NCBI RefSeq assembly: GCF_036227605.1
Contig: NZ_CP109487.1
Location: 7,606,001 to 7,670,000, forward strand
DNA: 64,000 nucleotides
Direction of reading: 5' to 3'
Origin: Streptomyces sp. NBC_01439
GTDB taxonomy: Bacteria; Actinomycetota; Actinomycetes; Streptomycetales; Streptomycetaceae
Positions 36,170 to 45,900 of this stretch are shown in pieces; the first letter of the stretch is position 1, and each line of letters begins with the position of its first letter. A program made the translations under genes and the position numbers. Below the pieces are notes generated by a model. That model was not told the DNA's origin and ran no database searches. It was given only the letters and a program-made list of their open reading frames with translations.

Positions 36170-37183
36170 TCACCCGCCCAGCAAGAGGGGGTCGATCTCG
36201 CAGGCGGTGACCTCGGACGTCTTCTGCACGCCGTAACCGACCGTGGCGCCGGGGTCGGACCCGCTCACCGGCTTCTTGAGGACGAGGGTGTACCCCGGAG
36301 GCACCGTCTTGGAGTTGATCCTCAACGTGCCCTCCTCCCGCCCCCGGGTCAGTTCGGTCTCGGGGTCGGCCTGCCTACCGGCGTGGCGGTACCCGCGGCC
36401 CAGGTGCGTGCACTCCGACCGGGGCTTCAACTGGGTCACCGCGACGCTGACCCCCTGTTCCTGCAGGCTCCGGACCACCTCCGGCAGATCGGCGAGCCCG
36501 GGCGCGGGGATCTCGATGGTCCTGCCGGGGTCCTTCGGGGGCTCGGAGCGCGCTTTCAGTGCTTCCTCCAGGCCCTCCGAGTAGTCGAGCGTGCAGGACG
36601 GGATCCTGGCCGGCTCCACCACGTTGAAGTCGGTCCTCCGATCGCCCAGCGGGTAGTGCTCCGCCGACGAGAACGCGAGCTTGTAGCCCGGCGGGACCGT
36701 CTTCGCGTTGACCTTGAAGAACCACCCGTCATCGCCCTGCTGCAGGACCACGGCCTCGGGGTCGCCCATCGGGTCGAAGCCCCCGCGTATGAGCTCGGAG
36801 GTGCACTGGGACAGCGGCCGCTTCGGGACCAGCGCGACCTCGACCCCCAGTTCCTTGAGCCGGTCGGCCAGGGCCGGGACCTGCTGCTGCTCGGGCATCT
36901 TGAACCGGAGCGAGCCGTCCGGGTCCTTCTTGATCTCGGGCGCGTCCGTGGTCGAAGGGCTCGGCGAGCCGGTGGGACCGACCGACGGCAGCGAGCCGTT
37001 GCGGGTACTGCCGGGCAGGGCCATCACGGCGAGGACGACGGCCGTCGCGATGCCCACCGCGAGCGGGATGCCGTAGCGGCGGGTCAGGGAGCGGGCGGGA
37101 GCCGGGGCCGGAGCCTCCTGCGGGAGACGGGCCAGCAGCGCCGCCTTGAGCCGGTCCTCGAACCCGCCGGGCCTGGTGCTCAT
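36170..37183 (-). CDS. Membrane-anchored protein cotranscribed with an ECF sigma factor
   Basis: The 337-aa protein has a short cytoplasmic segment (1-33), one transmembrane helix (about 38-56, IPLAVGIATAVVLAVMALPG) and a large extracytoplasmic part. The latter contains two copies of a domain, recognisable by VNAKTVPPGYKLAF and INSKTVPPGYTLVL, each preceded by a segment with Cys and PGLADLP/VPALADRL. Its start codon overlaps the sigma factor stop (ATGA). That arrangement is typical of anti-sigma factors, but the cytoplasmic part lacks an obvious zinc anti-sigma motif, so the role is only suggested. Confidence 0.65.
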   Translation of the reverse strand: MSTRPGGFEDRLKAALLARLPQEAPAPAPARSLTRRYGIPLAVGIATAVVLAVMALPGSTRNGSLPSVGPTGSPSPSTTDAPEIKKDPDGSLRFKMPEQQQVPALADRLKELGVEVALVPKRPLSQCTSELIRGGFDPMGDPEAVVLQQGDDGWFFKVNAKTVPPGYKLAFSSAEHYPLGDRRTDFNVVEPARIPSCTLDYSEGLEEALKARSEPPKDPGRTIEIPAPGLADLPEVVRSLQEQGVSVAVTQLKPRSECTHLGRGYRHAGRQADPETELTRGREEGTLRINSKTVPPGYTLVLKKPVSGSDPGATVGYGVQKTSEVTACEIDPLLLGG

Positions 37184-37755
37184 CGGGCTGCCTCCAACTG
37201 CGTTTCGGTGACGGCGGTCCCGGTCCCGCGCAGCGCGCGGCGGGCCCGGTGGAGGCGGACGCGGACGGTCGCCTGGGTGACGCCGAGGGCCTGGGCGGCC
37301 TCGGCCGGGGTGAGTTCGTCGATGACCACGAGGTCGAGGGCCGCGCGCAACGGCTCGGAAAGGGCGGAGTGACGCTCCGCCAGGGCCCTGAAGGCCCGCT
37401 GGGCGTCGATCCGTTCCTCCAGGGCCGCTACGTCCTCGTCCTCCAGGAGGCGGCGGCCGCTCAGCCGCGCCAGGGCGCCGCTCTCGCGGGCGAGCCCGCG
37501 GGCGTGGCCCGACAGGACGTTGCGGGCTATGCCGAACAGCCAGGCGATCGGTGCTCCCCTGTGGGGCCGGTAGCCGGAGGCCGATCCCATCGCCGCGAGG
37601 AAGATGTCCGCCGTCAGATCCGCCGCCAGGTGCGGGTCGGCGACCCGGCGGGTGACGAACCCGAGCACGGCGTCGATGTGCTCCTCGTAGAACGCCCCGA
37701 ACCCTTCGGGCGTGCTGAGATCCGGCGGCCCGGTCTCGTGTCGTGGGCTGCGCAC
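37180..37755 (-). CDS. ECF RNA polymerase sigma factor
   Basis: The 191-aa protein has sigma region 2 (about 20-90, FYEEHIDAVLGFVTRRV and APIAWLFGIARNVL) and region 4 (about 130-180, LDLVVIDELTPAEAAQALGVTQATVRVRLHRARRALR), with nothing resembling region 1 or 3, so it is of the extracytoplasmic-function type. It starts with GTG. Its partner and probable controller is the overlapping membrane protein gene. I did not find a clear autoregulated promoter. Confidence 0.92.
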   Translation of the reverse strand: MRSPRHETGPPDLSTPEGFGAFYEEHIDAVLGFVTRRVADPHLAADLTADIFLAAMGSASGYRPHRGAPIAWLFGIARNVLSGHARGLARESGALARLSGRRLLEDEDVAALEERIDAQRAFRALAERHSALSEPLRAALDLVVIDELTPAEAAQALGVTQATVRVRLHRARRALRGTGTAVTETQLEAAR

Positions 37756-37827
37756 CCGGTTCCTCCCCTGCGCGGGGACCCGGTCGGTCCCCTCACTCCG
37801 TACTTGGCCGCAGCCCCCGAAAACGTT

Positions 37828-38697
37828 TCACCGGGACCTCACGAACCTGACTGGGATCCCCGGCCGGGCCTGCGCCGCCGCGTCCAGGGCCGGGCCCGGC
37901 GGGACCACGCCCACCACCGGGTAGCCGCCCGTCACCGGGTGATCGGCCAGGAACACCACCGGCATCCCGTCCGGCGGCACCTGGACCGCGCCCAGCACCA
38001 TGCCCTCGCTGGGCAGCTCGCCCGTCCGGGCGCGGGCCAGCGGGGTGCCCGCCTCCGTGCGCACGCCGATGCGGTTGGACGCCGCCGATACGCGGAACTC
38101 CGAGCGCCACAGCCCGGCGAGGGAAGCCCCGGTGAACCAGTCCGCCCGCGGCCCCAGCCGCAGCGGGAGCAGCAGCACCGCAGGCGGCCCGGGCAGGCCG
38201 CAGGCATCCGCCCCGGGGGACGGATCCGGGCCCGGCGGGCCCACCGGCAGCAGCGTCCCGGCCGACAGGACCGGCGGCCCCAGCCCGGACAGCAGGTCCG
38301 TGGAGCGGCTGCCCAGGACCGGCGGGCCGACCAGGCCTCCCCGCACCGCGACGTAGCCGCGCACTCCCGACTCCGCGCGGCCCACCTCCAGCTCCGCCCC
38401 GGCCGGGAGCCGGACCGGCGCCCCCCAGGCCACCGGGCGACCGCAGACCCGTACCGGACAGGGCGCGCCCGTGACCGCCACGGTGGTCGCAGCCAGGGCC
38501 CGCAGCCCGACCCCGTCCAGGGTCGTCTCCAGCGCCGCCGCGCCCGGCGCGTTCCCGACGAGCCGGTTGGCCAGCGCGTACGCCGCCGTGTCGAGGGCTC
38601 CCGAGCGCGGGACCCCCAGGTGCGCGTAGCCCGGGCGGCCCCGGTCCTGGACCGTCGTCAGCGCCCCCGGCCGCACCACCAGCAGCCCCTCAGCCAC
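37828..38697 (-). CDS. pxpC: 5-oxoprolinase subunit PxpC (biotin-dependent carboxyltransferase family)
   Basis: PxpC forms, with PxpA and PxpB, the ATP-dependent bacterial 5-oxoprolinase that opens pyroglutamate to glutamate. The 289-aa protein has the family start LLVVRPGALTTVQDRGRPGYAHLGVPRSGALD and RIGVRTEG-like NRIGVRTEAGTPLA. Older names are KipA or urea-amidolyase-related. The GTG start lies inside the 3' end of pxpB (8-base overlap), so the three genes are one translationally coupled unit transcribed leftwards. Confidence 0.9.
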   Translation of the reverse strand: MAEGLLVVRPGALTTVQDRGRPGYAHLGVPRSGALDTAAYALANRLVGNAPGAAALETTLDGVGLRALAATTVAVTGAPCPVRVCGRPVAWGAPVRLPAGAELEVGRAESGVRGYVAVRGGLVGPPVLGSRSTDLLSGLGPPVLSAGTLLPVGPPGPDPSPGADACGLPGPPAVLLLPLRLGPRADWFTGASLAGLWRSEFRVSAASNRIGVRTEAGTPLARARTGELPSEGMVLGAVQVPPDGMPVVFLADHPVTGGYPVVGVVPPGPALDAAAQARPGIPVRFVRSR

Positions 38698-39313
38698 GGC
38701 CGTCCTCCTCGATGAACCGCACCCGCACCCCGGGCGCGAGGAGCGCCGCCGGTTCCCGCTGCGGATCCCAGAGCACCGCGTCCGTGGAGCCGATCAGCTG
38801 CCAGCCGCCGGGGGAGGAGCGCGGGTACACGCCCGCGTACTCCCCGGCCAGCGCCAGCGAGCCCGCCGGGACGGCCGTACGGGGCGTCCCGCGGCGGGGG
38901 ACGCGGAACCGCTCCGGCAGCCCCGTCAGGTAGCCGAAGCCCGGCGCGAAACCGCAGAAGGCCACCCGGAAGACGGCCCTGCCGACGATCCCCGGGACCT
39001 CCCGCGGGGCGACCCCCCACAGCCGGGCCACCTCCACCAGGTCCGGGCCGTCGTACCGCACCGGGACGGTGACCTGCGGCCCCTGCGTCGGCGCGAGCGG
39101 CGGCACCTCCCACCGTGCGATCTCGGCACCGAGCGCCGCCGGATCCCTCACGCCGTCCAGCAGTACGGTCCGCGCGGCCGGCACGAGGTCCCGTACGGGA
39201 CCCAGCCCGCCCGCGTCCCGGCGGCGCAGCAGCTCGGCGTGGAGGGCTGCGACCTCGTCCGCCGAGTCCAGTTCGATCAGCAGCGCCCCGCCCCCCACCA
39301 CGAGGGGCCTCAC
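38690..39313 (-). CDS. pxpB: 5-oxoprolinase subunit PxpB
   Basis: The 207-aa protein matches the allophanate-hydrolase-subunit-1/KipI family: VPVRYDGPDLVEVA, the segment FRVAFCGFAPGFGYLTGLP and the end PGGWQLIGSTDAVLWDPQREPAALLAPG. GTG at 39313 overlaps the pxpA stop (GTGA). It acts with PxpA and PxpC in pyroglutamate salvage. Confidence 0.9.
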   Translation of the reverse strand: MRPLVVGGGALLIELDSADEVAALHAELLRRRDAGGLGPVRDLVPAARTVLLDGVRDPAALGAEIARWEVPPLAPTQGPQVTVPVRYDGPDLVEVARLWGVAPREVPGIVGRAVFRVAFCGFAPGFGYLTGLPERFRVPRRGTPRTAVPAGSLALAGEYAGVYPRSSPGGWQLIGSTDAVLWDPQREPAALLAPGVRVRFIEEDGRG

Positions 39314-40104
39314 GCGAAGGCCTCCACCCGGACCCCGGCCGCGCCCAGCGCCTCCCGGACCCGGAGGGCGAGCCCGGCCGCCCCGGGGGTGTCCCCGTGC
39401 AGGCACAGCGAGCGCGCGGCCACCGGGACCGGCGACCCGTCGGCCGCCGTCACCGCCCCCTCGGCCGCCATCCGGACGGCCCGCGCCACGACCGCGTCCG
39501 GGTCGTGCAGCACGGCGTCCGGCTCGCCGCGCGGGACCAGCGTCCCGGCCGGCGTGTAGGCGCGGTCGGCGAAGGCTTCCGGTACGGGGGTCAGGCCGGC
39601 CTCCTCGGCGGCGGCGAGCAGCAGCGACCCGGGCAGCCCCAGCACCGGCAGGCCCCCGGTGGCACCGGACCCGGCCGCCAGCCGGACGCCCGCGACGACG
39701 GCGGCGGCCTGGCCCGCGTCGTGCACGGTGCGGTTGTAGAGCGCGCCGTGCGGCTTCATGTACGACACCCGGGAGCCGGCCGCCCGCGCGAACACCTCCA
39801 GCGCCCCGATCTGGTAGGCCACCTCGTCGGCGAGCTCGCCCGGCGGCACGTCCATGGAGCGCCGCCCGAAGCCGGCCAGATCGCGGTAGGACACCTGCGC
39901 GCCGATCCGCACCCCCCGCTCCGCGGCCCGTTCGCAGACCCGGCGCATGATGGACGGGTCACCGGCGTGGAAGCCGCAGGCCACATTGGCGCTCGTGACG
40001 ACGGAGAGCAGGGCCTCGTCGTCGGTGAGCGTCCAGCGCCCGAAGCCCTCGCCGAGGTCGGCGTTGAGGTCGATCACGCGAGCGGATGCGATCATGGAAG
40101 CCAT
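39310..40104 (-). CDS. pxpA: 5-oxoprolinase subunit PxpA (LamB/YcsF family)
   Basis: The 264-aa protein has the signatures IDLNADLGEGFG (near 11-22), ANVACGFHAGDPSIM, YMKPHGALYN and LCLHGDT of the LamB/YcsF family, now known as the PxpA subunit of 5-oxoprolinase. Two in-frame ATGs (40104 and 40095) lie before the conserved start and neither has a strong ribosome binding site, so the first residues are uncertain. It is the first gene of the pxpABC unit and is divergent from the SMC-like module. Confidence 0.9.
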   Translation of the reverse strand: MASMIASARVIDLNADLGEGFGRWTLTDDEALLSVVTSANVACGFHAGDPSIMRRVCERAAERGVRIGAQVSYRDLAGFGRRSMDVPPGELADEVAYQIGALEVFARAAGSRVSYMKPHGALYNRTVHDAGQAAAVVAGVRLAAGSGATGGLPVLGLPGSLLLAAAEEAGLTPVPEAFADRAYTPAGTLVPRGEPDAVLHDPDAVVARAVRMAAEGAVTAADGSPVPVAARSLCLHGDTPGAAGLALRVREALGAAGVRVEAFA

Positions 40105-40172
40105 GCGCCGAGCGTAGAGCAGGCGGCCGTGGCGGATGCCGGGACGATCCGGCCGAACCATGCCGTTTGGGA

Positions 40173-40197
40173 TGTTGTCAGCAACAGGACCTAGTCT
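40173..40197. promoter_or_regulatory. Dyad TGTTG-N4-CAACA and -10 box before the SMC-like module
   Basis: The 99-base gap between divergent pxpA and the module holds the palindrome TGTTGTCAGCAACA (40173-40186) and, on the plus strand, TAGTCT (40192-40197), a good HrdB-type -10. Transcription from it would begin about at the GTG at 40204, so the first mRNA of the module may be leaderless. The dyad could be an operator for either direction. Confidence 0.45.
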
Positions 40198-40203
40198 TTG
40201 TCC

Positions 40204-41709
40204 GTGACTCTCCCTGCCCCGGCGAAGACCCTTCCGTCCCCGGCGCCGGGCCCGGCCGCCGACGAGGGCCTGGCCCGGCGGCTGCGCGCCCTCGCCTGCA
40301 CCGCCCCGCTGCACGACCTCGACGTCCGCAAAGCCAATCTGGCCGGCGAGTACGGGGTCTACGCGATGGCGGAGGTCGCCCTGGCCGCGATCGACCTGGT
40401 CACGCTCAACATGGACTTCGACACGGGCGCCGACCACGAACAGATAGTGGCCAGGCTGCTGCCGCGCGTCGCGGCCCAGGCCCCCGCCCGCCCGGCGGCC
40501 GAGCACGAGCGGGTGGCCCGCTGGGTGCTGGAGAACCTGATCAACGTCGGCAGCGTGGACCGCGGCTTCCGCGCGATCTACGGCACCTTCGGCCCTGACG
40601 GCGTCTACGTGCGCCGGGACTACGACTTCAAGCTGATCGAAGAGGTCCCCGGCTACGGCGGCGTGGTCTACCTGCGCACCACCGACGAGGCCGTCAACGT
40701 CCTCGTCGGCGCCCTCGACACGGACGTCACCAGCGCCCAGATCGCCGCCGAGGTCAAGCTGGAGGTGCTGATCAGCCGCGGCCGGCTGGCGGACGCCCAG
40801 CTCGCCGCCGAGCAGGCCCGCTACCGCACGGTCCAGTACGCCGAGACCCTGCGCCGCACGCTGGACGCCACGCGCCGCAACGTCCGGGCGGTGGACTGGC
40901 TGCGGGCCGTGCCCGACATGATCGCCGAGGCGCTGGACCACGTCGCCGACCGCTACCGCCACGAGAACGCGATCCTGACCAACATCCGCAAGGCGCGCGA
41001 CGAGGCGGAGGAGCCGGAGAACAAGCGGCGCGCGGCCGAGCTCGTCGACATCGTCAAGGACTGCATCCGCCGGCACACCCAGCTCCAGTCCCGGCTGCTG
41101 GACGCCGGCCCGCTGTTCCGCGCCGAACAGGACCGCCAGGCCTTCGCCGCCCCGGCACCCCGCTCCGGCATCGACCTGTACGGCCAGCTCGTCGCCCCGC
41201 TGCTGCCGCTCCCCCTGGAGCAGGCGAGCCGGGTGACCACCGCCTTCTTCGCCTCCGGCGCCGGGCTGCGCACGCCCGTTTCGGTGCGGGTGGCCGACCT
41301 CGTCGAGATCCTGCTGACCCCGCCCGTCGAGCGCGAGCACCTCGGCGCGGAGATGCCCGAGCCGGACCTCATCGCCACCCCGGACGACAGCCGCTTCAGC
41401 GAGGAGCAGCTCGCCGCCGCGATGGAGCTCCTCGACCTGCCGCACGACGCCCCGCGGCGGCTGTCCGGGCTCCTCGCGGAGGCCCGCCGCAGCGATCCGG
41501 AACTGCCGTACCTGGTGGCCCTGCTGGCCGTCCACGCGGCGAGCCCGGCCGTCGGCACGGCCTACCGGCAGGGGGAGGAGCGGCTCCTCTTCGCGGTGGA
41601 CGACGGCACGCAGCTCGACGACCACGAGTTCGGCGGCGCCGACCTCATCGTCGGCACCGCCCTGCTGGACGCCGCCGGCATGGCCGCCGACCGCGCGGAG
41701 GCCTCGTGA
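40204..41709 (+). CDS. Predicted kleisin-like subunit of an SMC-like complex (first gene)
   Basis: The 501-aa soluble protein has an N-terminal helical part (about 20-130) with RRLRALACTAPLHDLDVRKANLAGEYGVYAMAEVALAAIDL. A mixed segment with YGFKL-like VRRDYDFKLIEEVPGYGGVVYLRTTDEA (about 140-170) follows, then long helices compatible with a coiled coil (about 180-320, RYRTVQYAETLRRTLDATRRNV) and an acidic C-terminal half. No enzymatic motif is visible. Size, coiled coil and place before a winged-helix gene and an SMC-like ATPase gene suggest the JetA/MksF position of condensin-like systems; this is inference. GTG 40204 (leaderless) is preferred to TTG 40198. Confidence 0.6.
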   Translation: MTLPAPAKTLPSPAPGPAADEGLARRLRALACTAPLHDLDVRKANLAGEYGVYAMAEVALAAIDLVTLNMDFDTGADHEQIVARLLPRVAAQAPARPAAEHERVARWVLENLINVGSVDRGFRAIYGTFGPDGVYVRRDYDFKLIEEVPGYGGVVYLRTTDEAVNVLVGALDTDVTSAQIAAEVKLEVLISRGRLADAQLAAEQARYRTVQYAETLRRTLDATRRNVRAVDWLRAVPDMIAEALDHVADRYRHENAILTNIRKARDEAEEPENKRRAAELVDIVKDCIRRHTQLQSRLLDAGPLFRAEQDRQAFAAPAPRSGIDLYGQLVAPLLPLPLEQASRVTTAFFASGAGLRTPVSVRVADLVEILLTPPVEREHLGAEMPEPDLIATPDDSRFSEEQLAAAMELLDLPHDAPRRLSGLLAEARRSDPELPYLVALLAVHAASPAVGTAYRQGEERLLFAVDDGTQLDDHEFGGADLIVGTALLDAAGMAADRAEAS

Positions 41710-41739
41710 CCCGCCGCGCCCTCGCCCCGGCCGGGCCAC

Positions 41740-41882
41740 ATCCAGCCTCGCCGGCGTTTGAGGCGCGGGGTCCGGGGCGGCGCCCCAGGAAACCCGGCTC
41801 CGCCGGGCACCGGGCTCTGCTCGGACCCTCCCCCAGCTACCGCTGGGAGGTGCCCCCCGCTCAAACGCCGGCGGGGCTGGAT
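41740..41882. repeat. Streptomyces extragenic inverted repeat inside the SMC-like operon
   Basis: Imperfect long inverted repeat: arms at 41740-41770 (ATCCAGCCTCGCCGGCGTTTG...) and 41856-41882 are complementary apart from one mismatch and a two-base insertion. Between them lie smaller hairpins, e.g. GGGGCG/CGCCCC at 41774-41786 and CCCAGC/GCTGGG at 41833-41847. The core (CCGGCGTTTGAG plus GGGGTCCGGGGCGG) is a motif I recognise as a dispersed extragenic repeat of Streptomyces genomes. It fills most of the gap between genes 1 and 2 of the module. Confidence 0.85.
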
Positions 41883-41968
41883 CGGCCGACCGCCGCCGCA
41901 CCGCCACGCGGTACCACCCATACCGTCCGTATCACCCGTACGACCCGCACCGCCGAGGAGACCCGCCC

Positions 41969-42871
41969 GTGAGCGACCACCACGCCGAGCACCCCGCGTG
42001 GAGCGAGCCCGACGCGCCGTCGGCTCCCGTCGCGCCCGCCACCGGAGGGTCCGTGACCCCGGCGGACGCCGCCGACGCGGCCCGGCTCGTCGCCTTCGGG
42101 CTGCAGCCCAAGCTGCTCCCCGCCCGGGACGCCGAGTACGCGGAGCTGCTCCGCCGCTACCGGGAGGACCCCGCCTTCGGCCGGCTCGCCGACGCCGTCG
42201 CCACCGGCCTCGGCCTCGTGGTCCTGGAGGTGTCCCCGCGCGCCGGCATGGCCGTGGCCGCCGGCGAGGACTCCGTCTTCGCCGTCCGGATGGGCGACTA
42301 CGCCCGCCGCACCGCCGCCGACTCCGCCGACCGCTTCCTGCACGGCCTCGCGCACCTCGCCGTGGCCGCCCTGGCCTTCCCGCGCCCCGAAGACCTCGCC
42401 GACGACGGCTACATCGGCCGCATCACCGTCAACGGCGTCGACGCCTTCGTCCGGCAGACCTGTCGCCGCCTGGAGGAGCGCGCCGAGGAGCTCGGCGAGA
42501 ACACCGACCCGGCCTCCGACGCCCCCGGCCTGGAGGCCGCCTGGCGCGTCTACGCCCGCCGCAGCGCGACCGGCGCCACCAAGGACGCCCGCCGCCTCGC
42601 GGGATCCACCACCGGCATCGTCGGCAAGGCGGCCGCCTTCCTCACTGACTCCGGTTTCCTCCAGCGCACCGGGGACGAGGCCGGAGGCACCTACCGCACG
42701 ACCCCCCGCTACCAGCTCCAGGTCCGTGACATGGCGGGCAGCGCGGCGATGGCCGAGCTCCTGGAACTCGGCGTGGTCTGCGTCAGCGACGGCTCCGCCA
42801 CCCTGCTGCCGCCGCCCGAGGGCGACGACCTGGAACTCGCCGCCGACGCCGGGCTCCCGTTCCACGCATGA
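41969..42871 (+). CDS. Predicted winged-helix (kite/MksE-like) subunit of an SMC-like complex
   Basis: The 300-aa protein has a helical N-terminal half with AVATGLGLVVLEVSPRAGMAVAAGEDSVFAVRMGDYARR, a middle winged-helix-like part with GYIGRITVNGVDAFVRQTCRRLEERAEELGE, and a C-terminal winged-helix-like segment TTGIVGKAAAFLTDSGFLQRTGDEAGGTYRTTPRYQLQVRDM. Two winged helices are the hallmark of kite proteins (MksE/JetB) that bind the kleisin in condensins. The fold is inferred by eye. GTG start with GAGGAG 8 bases upstream; the large ATPase gene follows 76 bases later. Confidence 0.55.
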   Translation: MSDHHAEHPAWSEPDAPSAPVAPATGGSVTPADAADAARLVAFGLQPKLLPARDAEYAELLRRYREDPAFGRLADAVATGLGLVVLEVSPRAGMAVAAGEDSVFAVRMGDYARRTAADSADRFLHGLAHLAVAALAFPRPEDLADDGYIGRITVNGVDAFVRQTCRRLEERAEELGENTDPASDAPGLEAAWRVYARRSATGATKDARRLAGSTTGIVGKAAAFLTDSGFLQRTGDEAGGTYRTTPRYQLQVRDMAGSAAMAELLELGVVCVSDGSATLLPPPEGDDLELAADAGLPFHA

Positions 42872-42947
42872 GCCCCGGGCCCCCCGCGGCCCGCGCCCCG
42901 ATCCCCGTACGTCCCGCCTCACCAAGACACCACGAGAGTCCGCCGCC

Positions 42948-45900
42948 ATGTACGAGCTGTCCCGGATCCGCCTCTACTCCATCGGGCCCGCCGGTGCGCG
43001 CTACGCCGACACCGTGCTCGACCTGCGCGGAGTCGGCGAACCGGTGCCCCACCCGGCGCCGACCCAGGCGGAGTTCTTCGAGGACGAGCCCACCGGCCCG
43101 CCGCGCCGGCCCGCGCCCGCCGGTGTGCTCTTCCTGGAGAACGGCGGCGGCAAGTCCGTCCTCCTCAAGCTGATCTTCTCGGTGATGCTCCCCGGCCACC
43201 GCAACACCCTCGGCGGCGCCAGCTCCGGCGTCCTGCGCAAGTTCCTGCTCGCCGACGACTGCGGTCACGTCGCCCTGGAGTGGCAGCACACCCAGACCGG
43301 CGAGTGCGTGGTCGTCGGCAAGGTCAGCGAATGGCGCGGCCGCCAGGTCTCCAACGACCCGCGCAAGTTCGCCGAGGCCTGGTACTCCTTCCGCCCCGGC
43401 CCCGGCCTGAGCCTCGACAGCCTGCCCGTCGCCGAAGCCACCTCCGTGCGCCCGACCGTCGAAGGCGCCTCCGGGGCCCAGGGCCGCCGCCGCACGATGA
43501 AGGGCTTCCGCGACTCCCTCACCGAGGCGGGCAAGGCGTACCCGCACCTCGAGGTGTACTTCGAGGAAATCCACGACCGCTGGAACGAGCACCTCACCGA
43601 GCTCGGCCTGGACCCCGAACTCTTCCGCTACCAGCGCGAAATGAACGCGGACGAGGGCGAGGCGGCCGGCCTCTTCGCGGTCAAGAAGGACTCCGACTTC
43701 ACCGACCTCCTGCTGCGCGCCGTCACCGACACCCGCGACACGGAGGGCCTCGCCGACCTCGTCCACGGCTTCGGCAACAAGCTCGGCCGCCGCGCCGAGC
43801 TCATGGCCGAACGGGACTTCACCGCAGGCTCGGTGGACCTGCTCACCCGCATCGTCGAGGCCGCCGGAGCCCGCTCCCGGCTGCGCGACGTGCATGCGGG
43901 CGCGGAACGCCGTACGCGCACCCTCGCCCGGCGGCTGTCCGCCCGCGCCGCCCAGGAGCGCGGCCGGGCCGCCGACCTGGCCCAGCGGGTCACCGGCGCC
44001 GCCCACCAGGTGACCGCCGCCGAGTCCGCGCGCACCCGCAGCGCCGCCGTCTCCGCCGAACTCGCCTACCGGCACGCCTCGCTGGCCCTGACCGTCGCCG
44101 ACAAGGCCGCCGCGGCCCAGCGCCGCGAACTCCTCGAAGCCCGGACGCTGCACGCCGCGTGGCAGGCCGCCGAGAACGTGCTGCGCCACCGGGCCGCCGC
44201 CGACCGCTCCGCCCGCGTCGCCGCCGCGATCCTGGAGGCCGAGCGGGACGCCGCCCCGGCGCTGGCCGCCCGCGCCACGGCGGCCGGCGAGCTCGTCCGG
44301 GCCCTGCACACCGCCTCCGAGCACGGCGAGCTGCTCGCCAACGAGGAGGAGGAGCGCTCCGCCGCCCTCCAGGCCACCGGCGAAGCCGCCCACCGCGACG
44401 CAACCGCCGCCGCCACGGCCGCCCAGCGGGCCCGCAGCGAGGCCGAGCACCTGCGCTCGCGGCTGGCCGAGGTCCAGCAGGAGACCGCCGAGGCCGTCCG
44501 TGCCGGCTGGCTCGACGACACCGCCCCCGACGCCGACCCGGCCCGTGCCGCCCTCGCCGCCACCGATGCCGAGAAGACCGCGGTGGCCGCCTGGGACGAG
44601 TCCCGGGAGGCCGCCCGCGCCGCCGCCGAGGCCGCCCGCGAGGCCGCCGCCACGGAATCCCGTGCCGAGCTCACCGCCGCCCGTGCGGCGGACGCCGCCG
44701 ACGCGGCCGAGGCCGCCCACGACGCGGAGCACCGGGCCGCGGCCTCCCTCGCCACCGCCCCGCGCCTGGCGGAGCTGCTGGGCCTCCCGTCGGTGCCCGC
44801 CTCCTTCCTTCCCCACCCGCGCACGCAGAGCGGCGCCGCCGGCGCCTTCGCGGGATCCGGCGCGCAGGCCGCGTCGGCGGGAACCGCGCACGCCGCGCAC
44901 GGCTCCGGCGGACCCGGGCCGGCGGCCCCAGCGGGACCCGCCGGCCGCCCCGACGCAGCCGGAGCCGGCGGGCTCACGGTCGCCGACCTCGACCGGAACG
45001 CCGACGACCTCCGCCAACTGCTCACCGACGCGGTCGCAGCCGCCGAGCGCCAGCTCTTCGAGCTGCGCACCACGGCAGCCGACGACGCCCGCATCCTCGG
45101 CGCCCTCGGCGACGGCGGCCTGCTGCCGCCCGGCCCGGACGTCCTGGCCACCGTCGAGTACCTCGGCGAGCACGGCATTCCCGCCCTCCCCGGCTGGCGC
45201 TACCTCGCCCAGTCCGTGGACCCCGCCGACCACGCCGCCGTCCTCGCCGCCCGCCCCGAGCTCGTCGACGGCGTCGTCATCACCGACCCCGACACCCACG
45301 GCCGGGCCCGCGAGGTGCTCTCCGGCGCCGCCCTGCTGCCCCGCTCCACCGTCGCCGTCGGCACCGCCGCCGCCCTGCTGGCCCCGCTGCCGCCGGCCGG
45401 CGACGCGGTCGACTCCGGGGTGTTCCTCGTACCGCCGAACCCGGCCATGCACGACGAGCACGCCGCCGACGAGGAGCGCCAGGCCCTGCGCGCCCGCACC
45501 GCCGTCCGCGACACCGAGATCCGCGACCTCGCCGCCCGCCTCGGCGGTGACCGCGAGCTCGCCGCCCGCCTCGGCTCCTGGCGCACCGGCTGCCCGCCCG
45601 GTCGCCTCACCGAGCTCGCGGAGGCGGCCGCCGCCGCCCGGATGTTCGCCGAGGAGACCGACGCCGAGCTCGCGGAGGCCCGTACCGTCCGCGCCGAGGC
45701 CGACGAGGCCGCCGCGGACGCGGCCCGCGTCCGCGAGGAGCGCCAGGACACCGCCCAGCGCGCCCGCCGCGTCGCCGACGCCCTCGCCGGGCTCGCGTTC
45801 CGGCTGCGCGAGCGCGCCGGCTGGCAGGCCAAGCTCCGCGAACTCGCCGACGACGCCGCCGAGTCCGAGGCCCGCGCCGAGGTCTGCCTGGACCGGGCCC

